Part shown: one piece after another, positions 25,652-35,300 of the stretch
Layout: each line of letters begins with the position of its first letter
Position numbering within the stretch: the first letter of the stretch is position 1
Assembly (NCBI GenBank): GCA_002102225.1
Contig: LQPB01000066.1
Span: forward strand, 1 to 64,000
Source of the DNA: Mycobacterium interjectum
Lineage (GTDB): Bacteria > Actinomycetota > Actinomycetes > Mycobacteriales > Mycobacteriaceae
Reading direction: 5' to 3'
Length of the DNA stretch: 64,000 nt
Made by a program: the position numbers and the translations under genes
The notes under the pieces: generated by a model
What the model was told of the DNA's origin: nothing
The model's database searches: none
Seen by the model: the letters and a program-made list of their open reading frames with translations, nothing else

Positions 25652-28600
25652 CTAGAGGGGCGGGTGTTTGCCGCCCCCGTTGCCATTGGTGGCCCGGGGT
25701 GCGGCGGTACCCGCACCGAAGAGCGGCAGTGAATTGTCGGCGTCGTCCGCGACGGACTGTTCCCCGTGTCCGTTGCCGTTCGGATGCCCATTTCCGTTGG
25801 CGCCGACGGCGATCGGCCGACGCGACAGGAAGTCCTGCCCGAACAGCGGCAACGAGTGACCAAGGTCCAGATCGCCGTCACCCGTGCCACCACCGCCGTA
25901 ACCGGTGGTGGCCGACGGAAGATCTAGCGCCGAATCGCGCAGATCGTCGGTCACGTGATCCGGCAGGCCGCTCAGGTCGAATAGGGGCAGCGCGTGCTCG
26001 GGCGCACGCCGGCTGGACCGTCGGATATTCGCGGCTTTAGCGATTCCGCTCGACCGCGGTCGACGTGACTTGGCGCGCGACTTGTGGCTGGGCGGAACGA
26101 GTTTCAGGCGGACCAGCAGGTCGTCCGGAATCAACGGCGGGGCGGCCCCGTTCGCCCCCGCGGAAGCCGGTGCCAAAGCTTCACGGTTGGGAATCACCTT
26201 CATCCGGACCAATTGGTCGGTCAGCTGTTCCAGCTGTTGCTGCTTGCGTTGGTGTGCCGCGTACACCTGGGCCGCGCTCTTGCCGAGGTGTGAGGGCCAC
26301 CAGTTCTTCTGGCCGATCAGCGCGGCCATGGCCGGCACCGTGATCGTGCGCACCAGGAAGGTGTCGATCAAAATGCCCATCCCGAGGATGAAACCGGCCT
26401 CGGCCATGGTGTAGATGCTGGCGGTCATCAGCCCGAACATCGAGGCGGCGAAGATCAGACCGGCGGAGGTGATCACGCCACCGGTCGAACCCACGGTGCG
26501 AATGACACCGACGCGCACGCCGTGGGGCGACTCGTCGCGGATCCGAGAGATGAGCAGCATGTTGTAATCCGCGCCGACCGCGACGAGCAGGATGAACGAC
26601 AATCCGGGCAGGCTCCAGTGCAGGTTCTGTCCGAGCAACATCTGGAACACCAGGACGCCGAGACCCATTGCGGACAAATACGAAAGCAGCACCGAACCGA
26701 TCAGGTACAGCGGCGCGATGACCGCCCGCAGCAAGCCGACCAGGATCAGGAACACGATGAGGATGGTCGCGAAGACGATGAAACCGATGTCGTCGTTGTA
26801 GTAGTTGCGGGTGTCGTCGAGCCCACTGGGCAGACCCGCCACCGCGACCTTGGCGTCCGACAGTTCGGTGTTCGGCTGCGCCGACTGAGCGGCCTTGACG
26901 ATCTTCGGGATCTGATCCATGGCCTCGGTGGAGAACGGGTTGATGGCGCTTTGGATCAGGTACCGGGCCGCGTGCCCGTCGGGGGAGAGGAAGATCGCGG
27001 CGCCCTTTTTGAACTCGTCCCTCGTCATGATCTGCGGTGGGATGTTGAAGCCGGCCATGGACGGCTTGTTGTCGGTGTCGTGCTTCATGCTCAGCAGGAA
27101 TTGCGATGCCTCGCCGAGGCCGCTACCGATGTTCCTGGTCTGATCGACCAGTTCCTTCACCCCGCCGGCGATCGCGCGGCTGCCGTCGGCGAGCGCATTG
27201 GCGCCCTGCTCCGCCTGGCCCATCGTGGTTTGCAGGTTCTTGATCGTCTTCATGGCGCTGGAGGCCTGGGTCAGCGTTTGCTGAACCTTGTCCAGCGTCT
27301 GCCCGACGGTCTGCGCCTGCCCCGCCGATTGCAGGTTGTGGGCCATGATCTTGATCGAGTTGAGCGTGCCATCGTTGTTGGCCTGCACCATGGCGGCCAG
27401 GCTGGCACGGGAGTTCACGCAGCCCGGGTCGGCATTGCAATCCGGGCTGTTGTTGAGGGCGACGAGCATCGGGCCGGCCCAGGCGGCGATGTTTTCGGCG
27501 TTCACGGTGGACATGTTGAGGTTGTCGCCGAGCTTCTTCATCTGCCCGGTCATCGCCGCGCCCTGGTCGAGCGCGTTGATGGTGCGGTCTCCGCCCGCCA
27601 GCTGCTCCATCGCCGTCAGCGCCGCGACGGCCGGGCCCAGGCTGGTCACCGCCCCATTGACCTGATCGCGAAGCTGGGCCAGCGCGTCGGCCAGCTGGTT
27701 GGAGCCGTTCACCAGCCGGTCCAGGTCGTTCCCATGCTCCTGAATCTGGGTGGAGCCCTCGGAAAGCTTGTTGCCGACCTCTCCGGCCTGGAACGAGATC
27801 TTGGTCTGCTCCAGCGGTTCCCCGTTGGGCCGGGTCAAGCCCCGCACCATGGTGATGCCGGGCAGCTGGCTCACCCGGCTGGCCATCTGCTCGAGGTCGG
27901 CGAGGGCGGTAGGCGTCCTCAAGTCGTGGGACGGCGACTTGATGAACAGCACCATGGGTGTGAGCGCGTTCGCCGGGAAGTGGGCGTTCATCGCGTCGTA
28001 TCCCTTGGAGCTGTCTACCGACGCCGGCAGCGTTTTGAGATCGTCGTAGTTGAAGCGCATCACGCTCGTGCAACTGGCCAAAGCGATGAGCACGACCAGG
28101 CTTCCGACCAAATGAATCTTGGGCCGGCGCACGACGCGCGTTCCGATGATCCGCCACATGCGAGTGGTCCGGTCGCGTCCGGGCTTGATCCAGCCGCGTC
28201 GGCCGGCGAGTGCCATCAGGGCGGGCAGCAGGGTGATCGCGGACAGCAATGCCACGACGACCGAAATCGAAATAGCCGGCCCGACGGCCGAAAACACCTG
28301 CAGCTTGGTAAAAGCCATCGCCAGGAAGGCGACCGCGACGGTGGCCGCCGATGCCGTGATGACCTTGCCTATCGACATCATCGCCATCTTGACCGCTTGA
28401 TCGGAGCCATGGCCCTGCCGCACATAGTCGTGATAGCGGCTGATGAGAAAGACGGCGTAGTCCGTTCCCGCTCCGACCATGACCGCGGTCATCAACACGA
28501 GGCTCTGCAAGATCACCGGCAGGCCGAACTGGGTGCTCAGCCCGGACAAGAGGCCCTGTGATACCGCGATGGATGCACCGATGTTGAGCAGCGGAAGCAA

Positions 28601-29365
28601 CATGGTGACCACGTTGCGATAGATGAGGAACAGGATGAGCAGCACGGCCGCCACGGTGCCGATCTCAATGAAGTGCGCGTCTTCCATCGCCATTTCGGTG
28701 GCGTCGGCGAGGGTGGCCTCGGGCCCGCTGACGTAGGCGGTCAGCGACGTTCCCTCGGTCACCTGTTTGGCGATGTCCTTGACGTGGTGGTAGCCCGCGA
28801 TCGTCGTCGGCGCGGTGGCCGCGCCGGGGAAAGAAACGGGCAGGATGAACGCCTTGCCGTCCTTGCTCGCCAGGACCTCACGCATCTGCGGGGTGGTGAG
28901 GAAGTCCTGCACCGTCATGCTGTCGGCTTTGTCTTGGTGCAGTTTGTCCACCAGCTTGCGGTAGACGTCCTCGTCGGCGGGCGAGATGCCGTTTTCGTCG
29001 GTCAGCAGGATCATCAGGAGGGAGCCGCCGCCGCCCAACGGATTGTCCCCGCCCCCGTCCCCGGCGGGGTCCCCGGCTTTTTTGGCGTCCCCGGGGGCCT
29101 TCGGGGCGGCGGAGTCCTTGCCGGGAGTGGCGAAGGCCTCGGCCATTTCCTGGTTGATGAGCACGGTGGGGGCGTTGTCCGGCAGGGGCTTTTGCTCGTG
29201 CCTGCCGGCCTCTACCATCAGCGGCGGAAAGACCAGCCAGAGGAGCGCCGCCAACGCGATCCAGCAGGCGATGACAAGCAGCGGCCACCGCACGACGATG
29301 TCGCCCATGCGGTCGAAGATTCCCCCAGGCTTGGCTGCCTCGCCCGTGCCAGTCCGGCTCGACAC
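25652..29365 (-). CDS. mmpL12: RND lipid transporter MmpL12 with long C-terminal tail
   Basis: 1237-residue MmpL. TM1 follows FDRMGDIVVRWPLLVIACW. The two MMPL domains carry the proton-relay Asp-Tyr pairs AGTDYAVFLISRY and VGADYNMLLISRI. Between TM7 and TM8 is a ~350-residue periplasmic domain with long Gln/Ala-rich heptads (coiled coil) and a Cys pair (DCNADPGC). After TM12 comes a ~220-residue cytoplasmic tail that is Gly/Asn-rich toward the end and has three LPLF motifs. I chose GTG 29365 by similarity to the Mtb start; the frame opens at 29410. It is expected to export the completed glycolipid together with the GAP-like protein. Confidence 0.9.
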   Translation of the reverse strand: MSSRTGTGEAAKPGGIFDRMGDIVVRWPLLVIACWIALAALLWLVFPPLMVEAGRHEQKPLPDNAPTVLINQEMAEAFATPGKDSAAPKAPGDAKKAGDPAGDGGGDNPLGGGGSLLMILLTDENGISPADEDVYRKLVDKLHQDKADSMTVQDFLTTPQMREVLASKDGKAFILPVSFPGAATAPTTIAGYHHVKDIAKQVTEGTSLTAYVSGPEATLADATEMAMEDAHFIEIGTVAAVLLILFLIYRNVVTMLLPLLNIGASIAVSQGLLSGLSTQFGLPVILQSLVLMTAVMVGAGTDYAVFLISRYHDYVRQGHGSDQAVKMAMMSIGKVITASAATVAVAFLAMAFTKLQVFSAVGPAISISVVVALLSAITLLPALMALAGRRGWIKPGRDRTTRMWRIIGTRVVRRPKIHLVGSLVVLIALASCTSVMRFNYDDLKTLPASVDSSKGYDAMNAHFPANALTPMVLFIKSPSHDLRTPTALADLEQMASRVSQLPGITMVRGLTRPNGEPLEQTKISFQAGEVGNKLSEGSTQIQEHGNDLDRLVNGSNQLADALAQLRDQVNGAVTSLGPAVAALTAMEQLAGGDRTINALDQGAAMTGQMKKLGDNLNMSTVNAENIAAWAGPMLVALNNSPDCNADPGCVNSRASLAAMVQANNDGTLNSIKIMAHNLQSAGQAQTVGQTLDKVQQTLTQASSAMKTIKNLQTTMGQAEQGANALADGSRAIAGGVKELVDQTRNIGSGLGEASQFLLSMKHDTDNKPSMAGFNIPPQIMTRDEFKKGAAIFLSPDGHAARYLIQSAINPFSTEAMDQIPKIVKAAQSAQPNTELSDAKVAVAGLPSGLDDTRNYYNDDIGFIVFATILIVFLILVGLLRAVIAPLYLIGSVLLSYLSAMGLGVLVFQMLLGQNLHWSLPGLSFILLVAVGADYNMLLISRIRDESPHGVRVGVIRTVGSTGGVITSAGLIFAASMFGLMTASIYTMAEAGFILGMGILIDTFLVRTITVPAMAALIGQKNWWPSHLGKSAAQVYAAHQRKQQQLEQLTDQLVRMKVIPNREALAPASAGANGAAPPLIPDDLLVRLKLVPPSHKSRAKSRRPRSSGIAKAANIRRSSRRAPEHALPLFDLSGLPDHVTDDLRDSALDLPSATTGYGGGGTGDGDLDLGHSLPLFGQDFLSRRPIAVGANGNGHPNGNGHGEQSVADDADNSLPLFGAGTAAPRATNGNGGGKHPPL

Positions 29366-29570
29366 CCAACCAACCCTACAATCAAGCCCGCCGTCGCGCG
29401 GGCTAATCAAGATCTACGCGGCGACCGTGATCCCGCCGTGATCTTGACGGTGAATCCGCTGGTCAAGGCCCCGGAATCCGGCGCGCGAACGAGCCCGAAA
29501 AACCCGTCGGCGACCACGTAGCGGCGCCGATCCGGCGTGGGGCCCGGCGGATCCGTGTAACACTCTCCCC

Positions 29571-30356
29571 ATGGCCATCGGTTACCGCCTGCAATCCAAC
29601 CCGCTCGTCGGCAAGCTCACCACGAAGTACTTTCTGCCCCTAGGCACCCGCCAGGTCGGCGACGACGTGGTTTTCTTCAACTTCGGTTACGAGGAAGACC
29701 CGCCGATGGGCCTGACGCTGGCGGCATCCGACGAGCCCAACCGGTACTGCATCCAGCTCTATCACGTGACCGCCTCGCAGGTGGATCTCACCGGCAAGAA
29801 GGTGCTCGAGGTCAGCTGCGGGGCCGGCGGGGGCGCGTCGTACATCATGCGCAACCTGGGCCCGGCCTCCTACACCGGGCTGGACCTCAACCCCGCCAGC
29901 ATCGACAAGTGCCGGGAACGGCACCAGCTTTCGGGCCTGGAATTCGTGCAGGGCGACGCCCAAAACCTGCCCTTCCCCGACGAATCCTTCGACGCGGTGA
30001 TCAACGTCGAGGCCTCCCATCAGTACCCGAACTTTCCCGGTTTCCTCCAGGAAGTCGCGCGCGTGCTGCGCCCCGGCGGGCATTTCCTCTACACCGATTC
30101 CCGCCGCGCCCCCGTCGTCGCCGAATGGGAGGCGGCGCTGGCCGACGCGCCGCTGCGCAAGATCTCCGAACGCGACATCGACAAAGAGGCCAAGCGCGGG
30201 CTGGACGCCAACACGCGGCGCACCCAGCAGCAGATCAGCGGCCGCCTGCCGGGATTCATGAACTCCCTGATCCGTTACGGCGTGGGCGTGTTGGACTGGG
30301 ATCTGCGCCGCTCCGGCGGGTTCTCCTACCGCGTCTACCACTTCGCCAAGGATTGA
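29571..30356 (+). CDS. SAM methyltransferase, Rv1523-like (GPL/phthiotriol methyltransferase family)
   Basis: 261-residue methyltransferase. Motif I is KVLEVSCGAGGGASYI (from residue ~77), followed by GLDLNPASIDKC and FVQGDAQNLPFPDESFDAV (acidic strand and post-I). VEASHQYPNFPGFLQE is characteristic of the mycobacterial group that includes the GPL sugar methyltransferases and Rv2952. The position between mmpL12 and the GT1 gene matches Mtb Rv1523. It probably methylates a rhamnose or fucose hydroxyl of the glycan, or a lipid hydroxyl. It is the first gene of a rightward unit with the GT1 (44 bp) and WbbL2-like genes. A 205-bp divergent spacer separates it from mmpL12. Confidence 0.88.
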   Translation: MAIGYRLQSNPLVGKLTTKYFLPLGTRQVGDDVVFFNFGYEEDPPMGLTLAASDEPNRYCIQLYHVTASQVDLTGKKVLEVSCGAGGGASYIMRNLGPASYTGLDLNPASIDKCRERHQLSGLEFVQGDAQNLPFPDESFDAVINVEASHQYPNFPGFLQEVARVLRPGGHFLYTDSRRAPVVAEWEAALADAPLRKISERDIDKEAKRGLDANTRRTQQQISGRLPGFMNSLIRYGVGVLDWDLRRSGGFSYRVYHFAKD

Positions 30357-30400
30357 TGCGGGTCCAGCGCGCACCGAACGCGAGAGGCTGAACTCTCCTC

Positions 30401-31648
30401 ATGAAGTTTGCCTTGGCAAGCTACGGAACTCGCGGCGACATCGAGCCCCTCGCGGCCGTCGGCCGCGAGCTGCAGCGCCGTGGCCATGATGTCCGGGTTG
30501 CGGTGCCGCCCAACCTGATCGGCTTCGTGGAATCGGCCGGGCTGTCCGCGGTGGCCTACGGGCAGCGGGATTCCCAGCAGCAGCTCGACGAGGATTTCCT
30601 GCACAACTCGTGGAAGTTCACCAATCCGGTCAAGTTGGCGCGCGAGGCCATGGAGCCCGTCAGGGCGGGGTTCGAAGAACTGGGCGCCGCGCTCACGCCG
30701 CTTGCGGACGGCGTCGACCTGCTGCTGACGGGCCAGCTCTACCAGGAGATCGCCGCCAACGTCGCGGAGTACCACGACATCCCGTTGGCCGCATTGCATT
30801 TCTATCCGATGCGGCCCAACGGTCACATCGCGTTCCCGGCGCGCCTGCCCGCGCCGTTGGTGCGCTCGACGATGAAGACCCTCGACTGGATGTACTGGCG
30901 GTTCACCCGGGGCGCCGAGGACGCCCAGCGCCGGGAGCTGGGGCTGCCGAACGCCACTTGCCCTGCGCCGCAACGGATGTCCGAGCGCAACGCGCTGGAG
31001 ATCCAGGCCTACGACGGGCTGTGCTTCCCCGGGTTGTCCGCGGAGTGGGGCGCTCGACGGCCCTTCGTCGGCGCGCTGACCATGGAGTGGCCCACCGAGG
31101 CCGACGATGAGGTCGTGTCGTGGATTGCCGCCGGCACGCCGCCGATCTACTTCGGCTTCGGCAGCATGCCGGTCGGGTCCCTGAAGGATCTCGTCACGAT
31201 GATCGGCGGGGCCTGCGCCGAGTTGGGCGAACGGGCCCTGATCTGCTCACGGGCGCCCGACACCGGCGTCCCCGATTTCGACCATGTGAAGGTTGTGACG
31301 GCGGTGAACCACGCCGCGATCTTTCCGGCCTGTCGCGCCGTCGTCCACCACGGCGGTTCGGGCACCACCGCCGCCGGGTTGCGGGCCGGCGTCCCGGCTC
31401 TGATTCTCTGGATCACCTCCGATCAGCCGATCTGGGCGGCCCAGATCAAGCAGCTGAAAGTCGGCTCGGCCCGCCGGTTCTCCAGCACCAATCGCAAAAC
31501 GCTGGCCGCCGACCTGGTGTCGGTGCTCGCGCCGGCGTGTGCCGGCCGGGCGCGCGAGCTGGCGGCACGGATGACCAAGCCGGCCGAGAGTGTCGCCACC
31601 GCCGCCGATCTGCTGGAAAAAGCGGCCCGCCGCGAAGGTTTCGGCTGA
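30401..31648 (+). CDS. GT1 (UGT-type) glycosyltransferase, Rv1524-like
   Basis: 415-residue GT-B enzyme of the mycobacterial GPL/LOS glycosyltransferase group. The N-terminal domain starts MKFALASYGTRGDIEPL with the acceptor loop GTRGDI. The donor-binding signature is HHGGSGTTAAGLRAGVPA (from H316), ending with the DQPIW motif that contacts the sugar. It resembles Rtf/Gtf enzymes that transfer deoxysugars. It is 44 bp after the methyltransferase, and its TGA overlaps the ATG of the next gene by one base (31646-31650). A sister enzyme is encoded on the opposite strand at 32497-33744. Confidence 0.9.
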   Translation: MKFALASYGTRGDIEPLAAVGRELQRRGHDVRVAVPPNLIGFVESAGLSAVAYGQRDSQQQLDEDFLHNSWKFTNPVKLAREAMEPVRAGFEELGAALTPLADGVDLLLTGQLYQEIAANVAEYHDIPLAALHFYPMRPNGHIAFPARLPAPLVRSTMKTLDWMYWRFTRGAEDAQRRELGLPNATCPAPQRMSERNALEIQAYDGLCFPGLSAEWGARRPFVGALTMEWPTEADDEVVSWIAAGTPPIYFGFGSMPVGSLKDLVTMIGGACAELGERALICSRAPDTGVPDFDHVKVVTAVNHAAIFPACRAVVHHGGSGTTAAGLRAGVPALILWITSDQPIWAAQIKQLKVGSARRFSSTNRKTLAADLVSVLAPACAGRARELAARMTKPAESVATAADLLEKAARREGFG

Positions 31649-32481
31649 TGCCGGAACCGCCGTCGGTGCCGGGCGAGCCGGTGTACGCTCCGGTTGTGTC
31701 CCTACTGATCACCGTGCCGGTTTACGGGCAGCACGAGTACACACACGCGCTGTTGGCCGATTTGCGGCGCGAGGGCGCCGACTATCTGATCGTCGACAAC
31801 CGCGGCGACTATCCCAGGATCGGCGAGGAACGCGTCCTCACGCCCGGTAAGAATCTCGGTTGGGCCGGCGGCAGCGAGCTCGGATTCCGAACCGCGTTCG
31901 CGGAGGGTTACTCCCACGCGATGACGCTCAACAACGACACCCGCCTCTCGCGCGGATTCGTCGCCGCCCTGCTCGACCCGCGCCTGCCCGCGGACGTCGG
32001 CATGGTGGGGCCGATGTTCAACATCGGTTTCCCCTACGCGGTGGCCGGCGACGTACCGGACGCCGCGAGCTACGTTCCGCGGCCGCAATATCGGGTGGTG
32101 CCCGCCATCGAGGGGACGGCGCTGGTGATGTCCCGCGAGTGCTGGGACGCCGTCGGCGGAATGGACCTGGACACCTTCGGGCGCTACGGCTGGGGGCTCG
32201 ATCTCGACCTCGCGTTGCGGGCGCGCAAGGCCGGATTCGGTTTGTACACAACGGAGATGGCCTACGTGAACCATTTCGGGCGCAGGACCGCGAACGCCCA
32301 CTTCGGCAGCCGCAAATATCACTGGGGTTCCAGCTGGGCGATGATTCAAGGCTTGCGCAAAACGCACGGCTGGCCCGCCGCCATGGGAATCCTGCGCGAG
32401 ATGGGGGCGGCGCACCGCCGCAAATGGTACAAGTCATTCCCGCTCGTCCAGCAGGACGCCGCCGCCAGCCGGCAGCCTTAA
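31648..32481 (+). CDS. wbbL2: WbbL2-like GT2 rhamnosyltransferase
   Basis: 277-residue GT2 enzyme. The LNNDTRLS motif is the DxD-type site found in WbbL rhamnosyltransferases. NLGWAGGSELGF precedes it as in that family, and EGTALVMSRECWDAVGGMD and GWGLDLDLALRA form the catalytic-base region. The ATG overlaps the upstream TGA by one base, so translation is coupled to the GT1 gene; a longer frame from 31120 lies entirely within the GT1 gene. Position matches Mtb Rv1525 (wbbL2). It probably adds a rhamnosyl or similar residue to the oligosaccharide core. Confidence 0.86.
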   Translation: MPEPPSVPGEPVYAPVVSLLITVPVYGQHEYTHALLADLRREGADYLIVDNRGDYPRIGEERVLTPGKNLGWAGGSELGFRTAFAEGYSHAMTLNNDTRLSRGFVAALLDPRLPADVGMVGPMFNIGFPYAVAGDVPDAASYVPRPQYRVVPAIEGTALVMSRECWDAVGGMDLDTFGRYGWGLDLDLALRARKAGFGLYTTEMAYVNHFGRRTANAHFGSRKYHWGSSWAMIQGLRKTHGWPAAMGILREMGAAHRRKWYKSFPLVQQDAAASRQP

Positions 32482-32496
32482 GGCCCGCAGCCGAAT

Positions 32497-33744
32497 TCAG
32501 ACGCCGACGCGGACGGTCTGCTCCAGCAGGTCGGCGGCGGTGGTGACGCCGACCGCGGGCTTGGTCATCTTCGGGGCGATCTCACGGGCCCGGGCCACGT
32601 AGTCCGGCGCCAGGATCTTGCGGAGCCGCCTGACCAACGATTTCCGGGTGATGTTCGAAAGTCGTTTCGCGGAGCCGACTTTGAGGCGCTTGACCTGAGT
32701 CGCCCAGATGAATTGGTCGGCCACGTCCCACAGGATCAACGTCGGCAGCCCGGCTCGCAGGCTGGCGGCCGTCGTGCCCGCGCCACCGTGGTGCACCGCC
32801 GCGCGGCAGGTCGGCAGGATCGTGGAGTAGTTGACGTGACCGACCAGCTTGACGTCGGAACGGGACGCGGTTTCCGTGCCCTCGGCGCCGGAATAGATCA
32901 GGGCGCGTTCGCCGAGCTCGGCGCAGGCGTCGGCGATCATCGCCACCGTCTCGGCGGGCGAGGAGACCGGCGTGCTGCCGAAACCGAAGTAGATCGGCGG
33001 TTTTCCCGCGGCGATCCAGGACGCGACCTCGTCGTCGGTGTCCGTCCCCAGCTCCAGCGTGAGGGAACCCACGAAGGGGCGCTTGCCATTCCATTCCGCG
33101 GCAAGACCGGGGAACAGAGCCTGGTCGTAGGCCTGCAGCTCGAGCGTTCCGTTCTCGGCCATTCGCCGCCACGCGGAAACCGCGGTGCTGGGCAGACCGA
33201 GTTCCCGGCGTTGCGCATCCTCGTTCGCCTTGGTGATGCGCGAATACAGCCACCAGCCCGCGGTCAACGTCGCGCGGACCGCGGGCGCCGGGGACGGCAG
33301 GAAGGGAACGCCGAGCTGGCCGTTGACCCGCACCGGGAAGTGATGCAGCCCCGCGACCGGAATGTCGTAGTACTCCGCCACATTGGCCACCACACCGTGG
33401 TAGGTCTGACCCGTCACCAACAGGTCGGCCCCGTCGGCCAGCGAGGTGAGGGTGCGACTCATGTCGGCCCAGCCCTCGACGAAAAGCTCCTTGAGGTCGC
33501 GCATGAAGTTGACCGGATTCTGCACCTTGAACGCGTTATGGGTGAAATCCGCGACCGCCACGACCTGCTCTCGCGTGTCCGGTCCGTACGAGACGGCGGG
33601 CACGCCGGCGGCCTCGACGAAGTCAACCAGGTTGGGCGGCACCGCCATTCGGACGTCGTGCCCTCGGCGCCGCAGCTCCGCACCAACCGTGGCGCCGGGC
33701 TCGATATCGCCGCGGGTTCCGTGGGCCGCCAGAACAAACTTCAT
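32497..33744 (-). CDS. GT1 (UGT-type) glycosyltransferase, Rv1526c-like
   Basis: 415-residue GT-B enzyme, same length as its sister at 30401-31648. The start is MKFVLAAHGTRGDIEPGA, and the donor signature is HHGGAGTTAASLRAGLPT with DQFIW. Inner segments diverge, suggesting another donor or acceptor. The Mtb counterpart is Rv1526c, a pks5-linked glycosyltransferase. The stop is 15 bp from the stop of the WbbL2-like gene (convergent). It is downstream of papA4 (55 bp) and pks5 in the same direction, so the three probably form one leftward operon, pks5-papA4-GT1. Confidence 0.9.
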   Translation of the reverse strand: MKFVLAAHGTRGDIEPGATVGAELRRRGHDVRMAVPPNLVDFVEAAGVPAVSYGPDTREQVVAVADFTHNAFKVQNPVNFMRDLKELFVEGWADMSRTLTSLADGADLLVTGQTYHGVVANVAEYYDIPVAGLHHFPVRVNGQLGVPFLPSPAPAVRATLTAGWWLYSRITKANEDAQRRELGLPSTAVSAWRRMAENGTLELQAYDQALFPGLAAEWNGKRPFVGSLTLELGTDTDDEVASWIAAGKPPIYFGFGSTPVSSPAETVAMIADACAELGERALIYSGAEGTETASRSDVKLVGHVNYSTILPTCRAAVHHGGAGTTAASLRAGLPTLILWDVADQFIWATQVKRLKVGSAKRLSNITRKSLVRRLRKILAPDYVARAREIAPKMTKPAVGVTTAADLLEQTVRVGV

Positions 33745-33799
33745 CGAGGGAGCTCAGCCTTTCACTCCATCCCCGCCCGGGGATGGAGCGCTTTGGAGC

Positions 33800-35242
33800 C
33801 TACCTGGCTACGCGAACCGGAACGGCGGCCAGCTTGCCCGCGACGACCCGCTCGAAGACCGACTTCATGGCCTCGGTGTAGCGCTGAACGGACTCGCGGG
33901 CGACCGGGTTGTTCGGGTAGGACACCATGATGGAGACCTCATCGAACAAGCGGAACACCGTGGAGTACATGTACGCCGGGCTGCGGCCATCGGTGAACGC
34001 GGTCGCGTTCACGCCGTCCAGGGCGGTGGCGACGATGGCGGACAGGGGAGGAAGGCCCGCGTCCATGTAGCTCATCATGGTGAACTGGGGTCCGTGCCGG
34101 CGCAGCCAGGGCGCCAGCTCCAGCACCTTGTCGAACGGCACGTTGGCCAGGTCCATGTTCGCGTCGAACGAGGCCTGCGCCGCGCGGGCGGTCTCCTCGA
34201 ACGAGTTCGGGTCGACCGGAACCGTGAACGGCACCACGCCGGTGAACCAGCCCACCGTCATGAAGTCCGCCGGGCTCTTCCGCTTGTCGGTCGGCGTGAG
34301 CCCGTAATAGGTTTCCGCACCGGTCAATTCGTACTGGGCCAGGGCCGCGCAGGCGAACAGGCCGCCGCTGAACCGGGCGCCCGCCTGCTGGCAGAGCGCC
34401 TCGAACTGCGCCGTTTCCTCCGGGCCCAGCAGCCGCTCGACGTGGGTGTCCCCGCCGCACGGGATCGATTGGTCACCCAGCGGCAGCGGGAAGTCCGGCA
34501 GGGTTCCGCCGTTGGCCTCGGCGAACTCGATCCACTTCTTCACCTCCGGGGACTCCAGCGTCATTCCCGACACGCAGGCGTGCTCGCGCATGCAGAAGTC
34601 GTCATAGCTGGCCGCCGGGGGCAGCGTGACGGGGGCCTTGCCCTCCAGCAGGGCGTTGTAGTTCATCACGATCTCCACGTACAGCCCGGCGATCAACATC
34701 GGGTCGCAGTGCAGGTGGTCGACGACCGCGTACAACGCGAAGCGGTCGTCGTACTGGATGATCCCGAACCTGAAGCAGTCCCACTGCAGCGGGTCGGGGG
34801 TCGCCAGCACGTGGTCGCGCCATTCCTGCTGGGTCAGCGCGCCGTACTCCTTCGCGACGAACTGGATGTCGCGCGGATTCTTCAGGGTGTGCCGGACGAT
34901 GTTGTCGTCGGAGTATTCGAACCAGCTGTGGTAGGTCGCGTGGCGGCGCAGATGCGCGTTGATGACGTACGTCATCGCGCGAATGTCGCACCGGCCGGGC
35001 ACCTCCCAGGAACCCATTACCGCCCGCGAGTAGTCGAGGCCACGGTCCCGGAACTCCACGAAGCCACGCAGGTGGCCCGCCTGCATGGAGCTGGGCGGCA
35101 CCGGGCTGACGGGTGCCTGCCGAGCCTTCGCCGCACAGCCGGGTGTGGGTTCCCACGTTACGACGGGTCCCGGTTCCGGGTTCCAGTCGTAGGCGTTGCC
35201 AACTCGCAGGCTGTCGTGCTCAGAGCCTCCACCTATGAACAC
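33800..35242 (-). CDS. papA4: Polyketide-associated acyltransferase PapA4-like
   Basis: 480-residue Pap protein. The active-site motif is VDHLHCDPM (H-x3-D), and TVGWFTGVVPFTVPV is the conserved C-terminal-half segment. Pap enzymes move the PKS-bound polymethylated chain directly to a hydroxyl of the glycan acceptor. The GTG start at 35242 has an excellent Shine-Dalgarno (AAAGGAGGG) 5 nt upstream on the minus strand. It follows pks5 by 58 bp. As I recall, Mtb has papA4 on the other (upstream) side of pks5, and M. canettii has a pap gene between two pks5 genes. Here a single pks5 is followed by pap, so the local order differs from Mtb. Confidence 0.86.
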   Translation of the reverse strand: MFIGGGSEHDSLRVGNAYDWNPEPGPVVTWEPTPGCAAKARQAPVSPVPPSSMQAGHLRGFVEFRDRGLDYSRAVMGSWEVPGRCDIRAMTYVINAHLRRHATYHSWFEYSDDNIVRHTLKNPRDIQFVAKEYGALTQQEWRDHVLATPDPLQWDCFRFGIIQYDDRFALYAVVDHLHCDPMLIAGLYVEIVMNYNALLEGKAPVTLPPAASYDDFCMREHACVSGMTLESPEVKKWIEFAEANGGTLPDFPLPLGDQSIPCGGDTHVERLLGPEETAQFEALCQQAGARFSGGLFACAALAQYELTGAETYYGLTPTDKRKSPADFMTVGWFTGVVPFTVPVDPNSFEETARAAQASFDANMDLANVPFDKVLELAPWLRRHGPQFTMMSYMDAGLPPLSAIVATALDGVNATAFTDGRSPAYMYSTVFRLFDEVSIMVSYPNNPVARESVQRYTEAMKSVFERVVAGKLAAVPVRVAR

Positions 35243-35300
35243 GTTTTCCCTCCTTTAGTACCGGCCTAGCAGTGCAGTCGACTTTGACGTAGGACCTCTC

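Noticed and set aside
26522..28561. 679-codon plus-strand open frame
   Set aside because: Antisense shadow of mmpL12 with Arg/Asp/His-rich composition and no motif.
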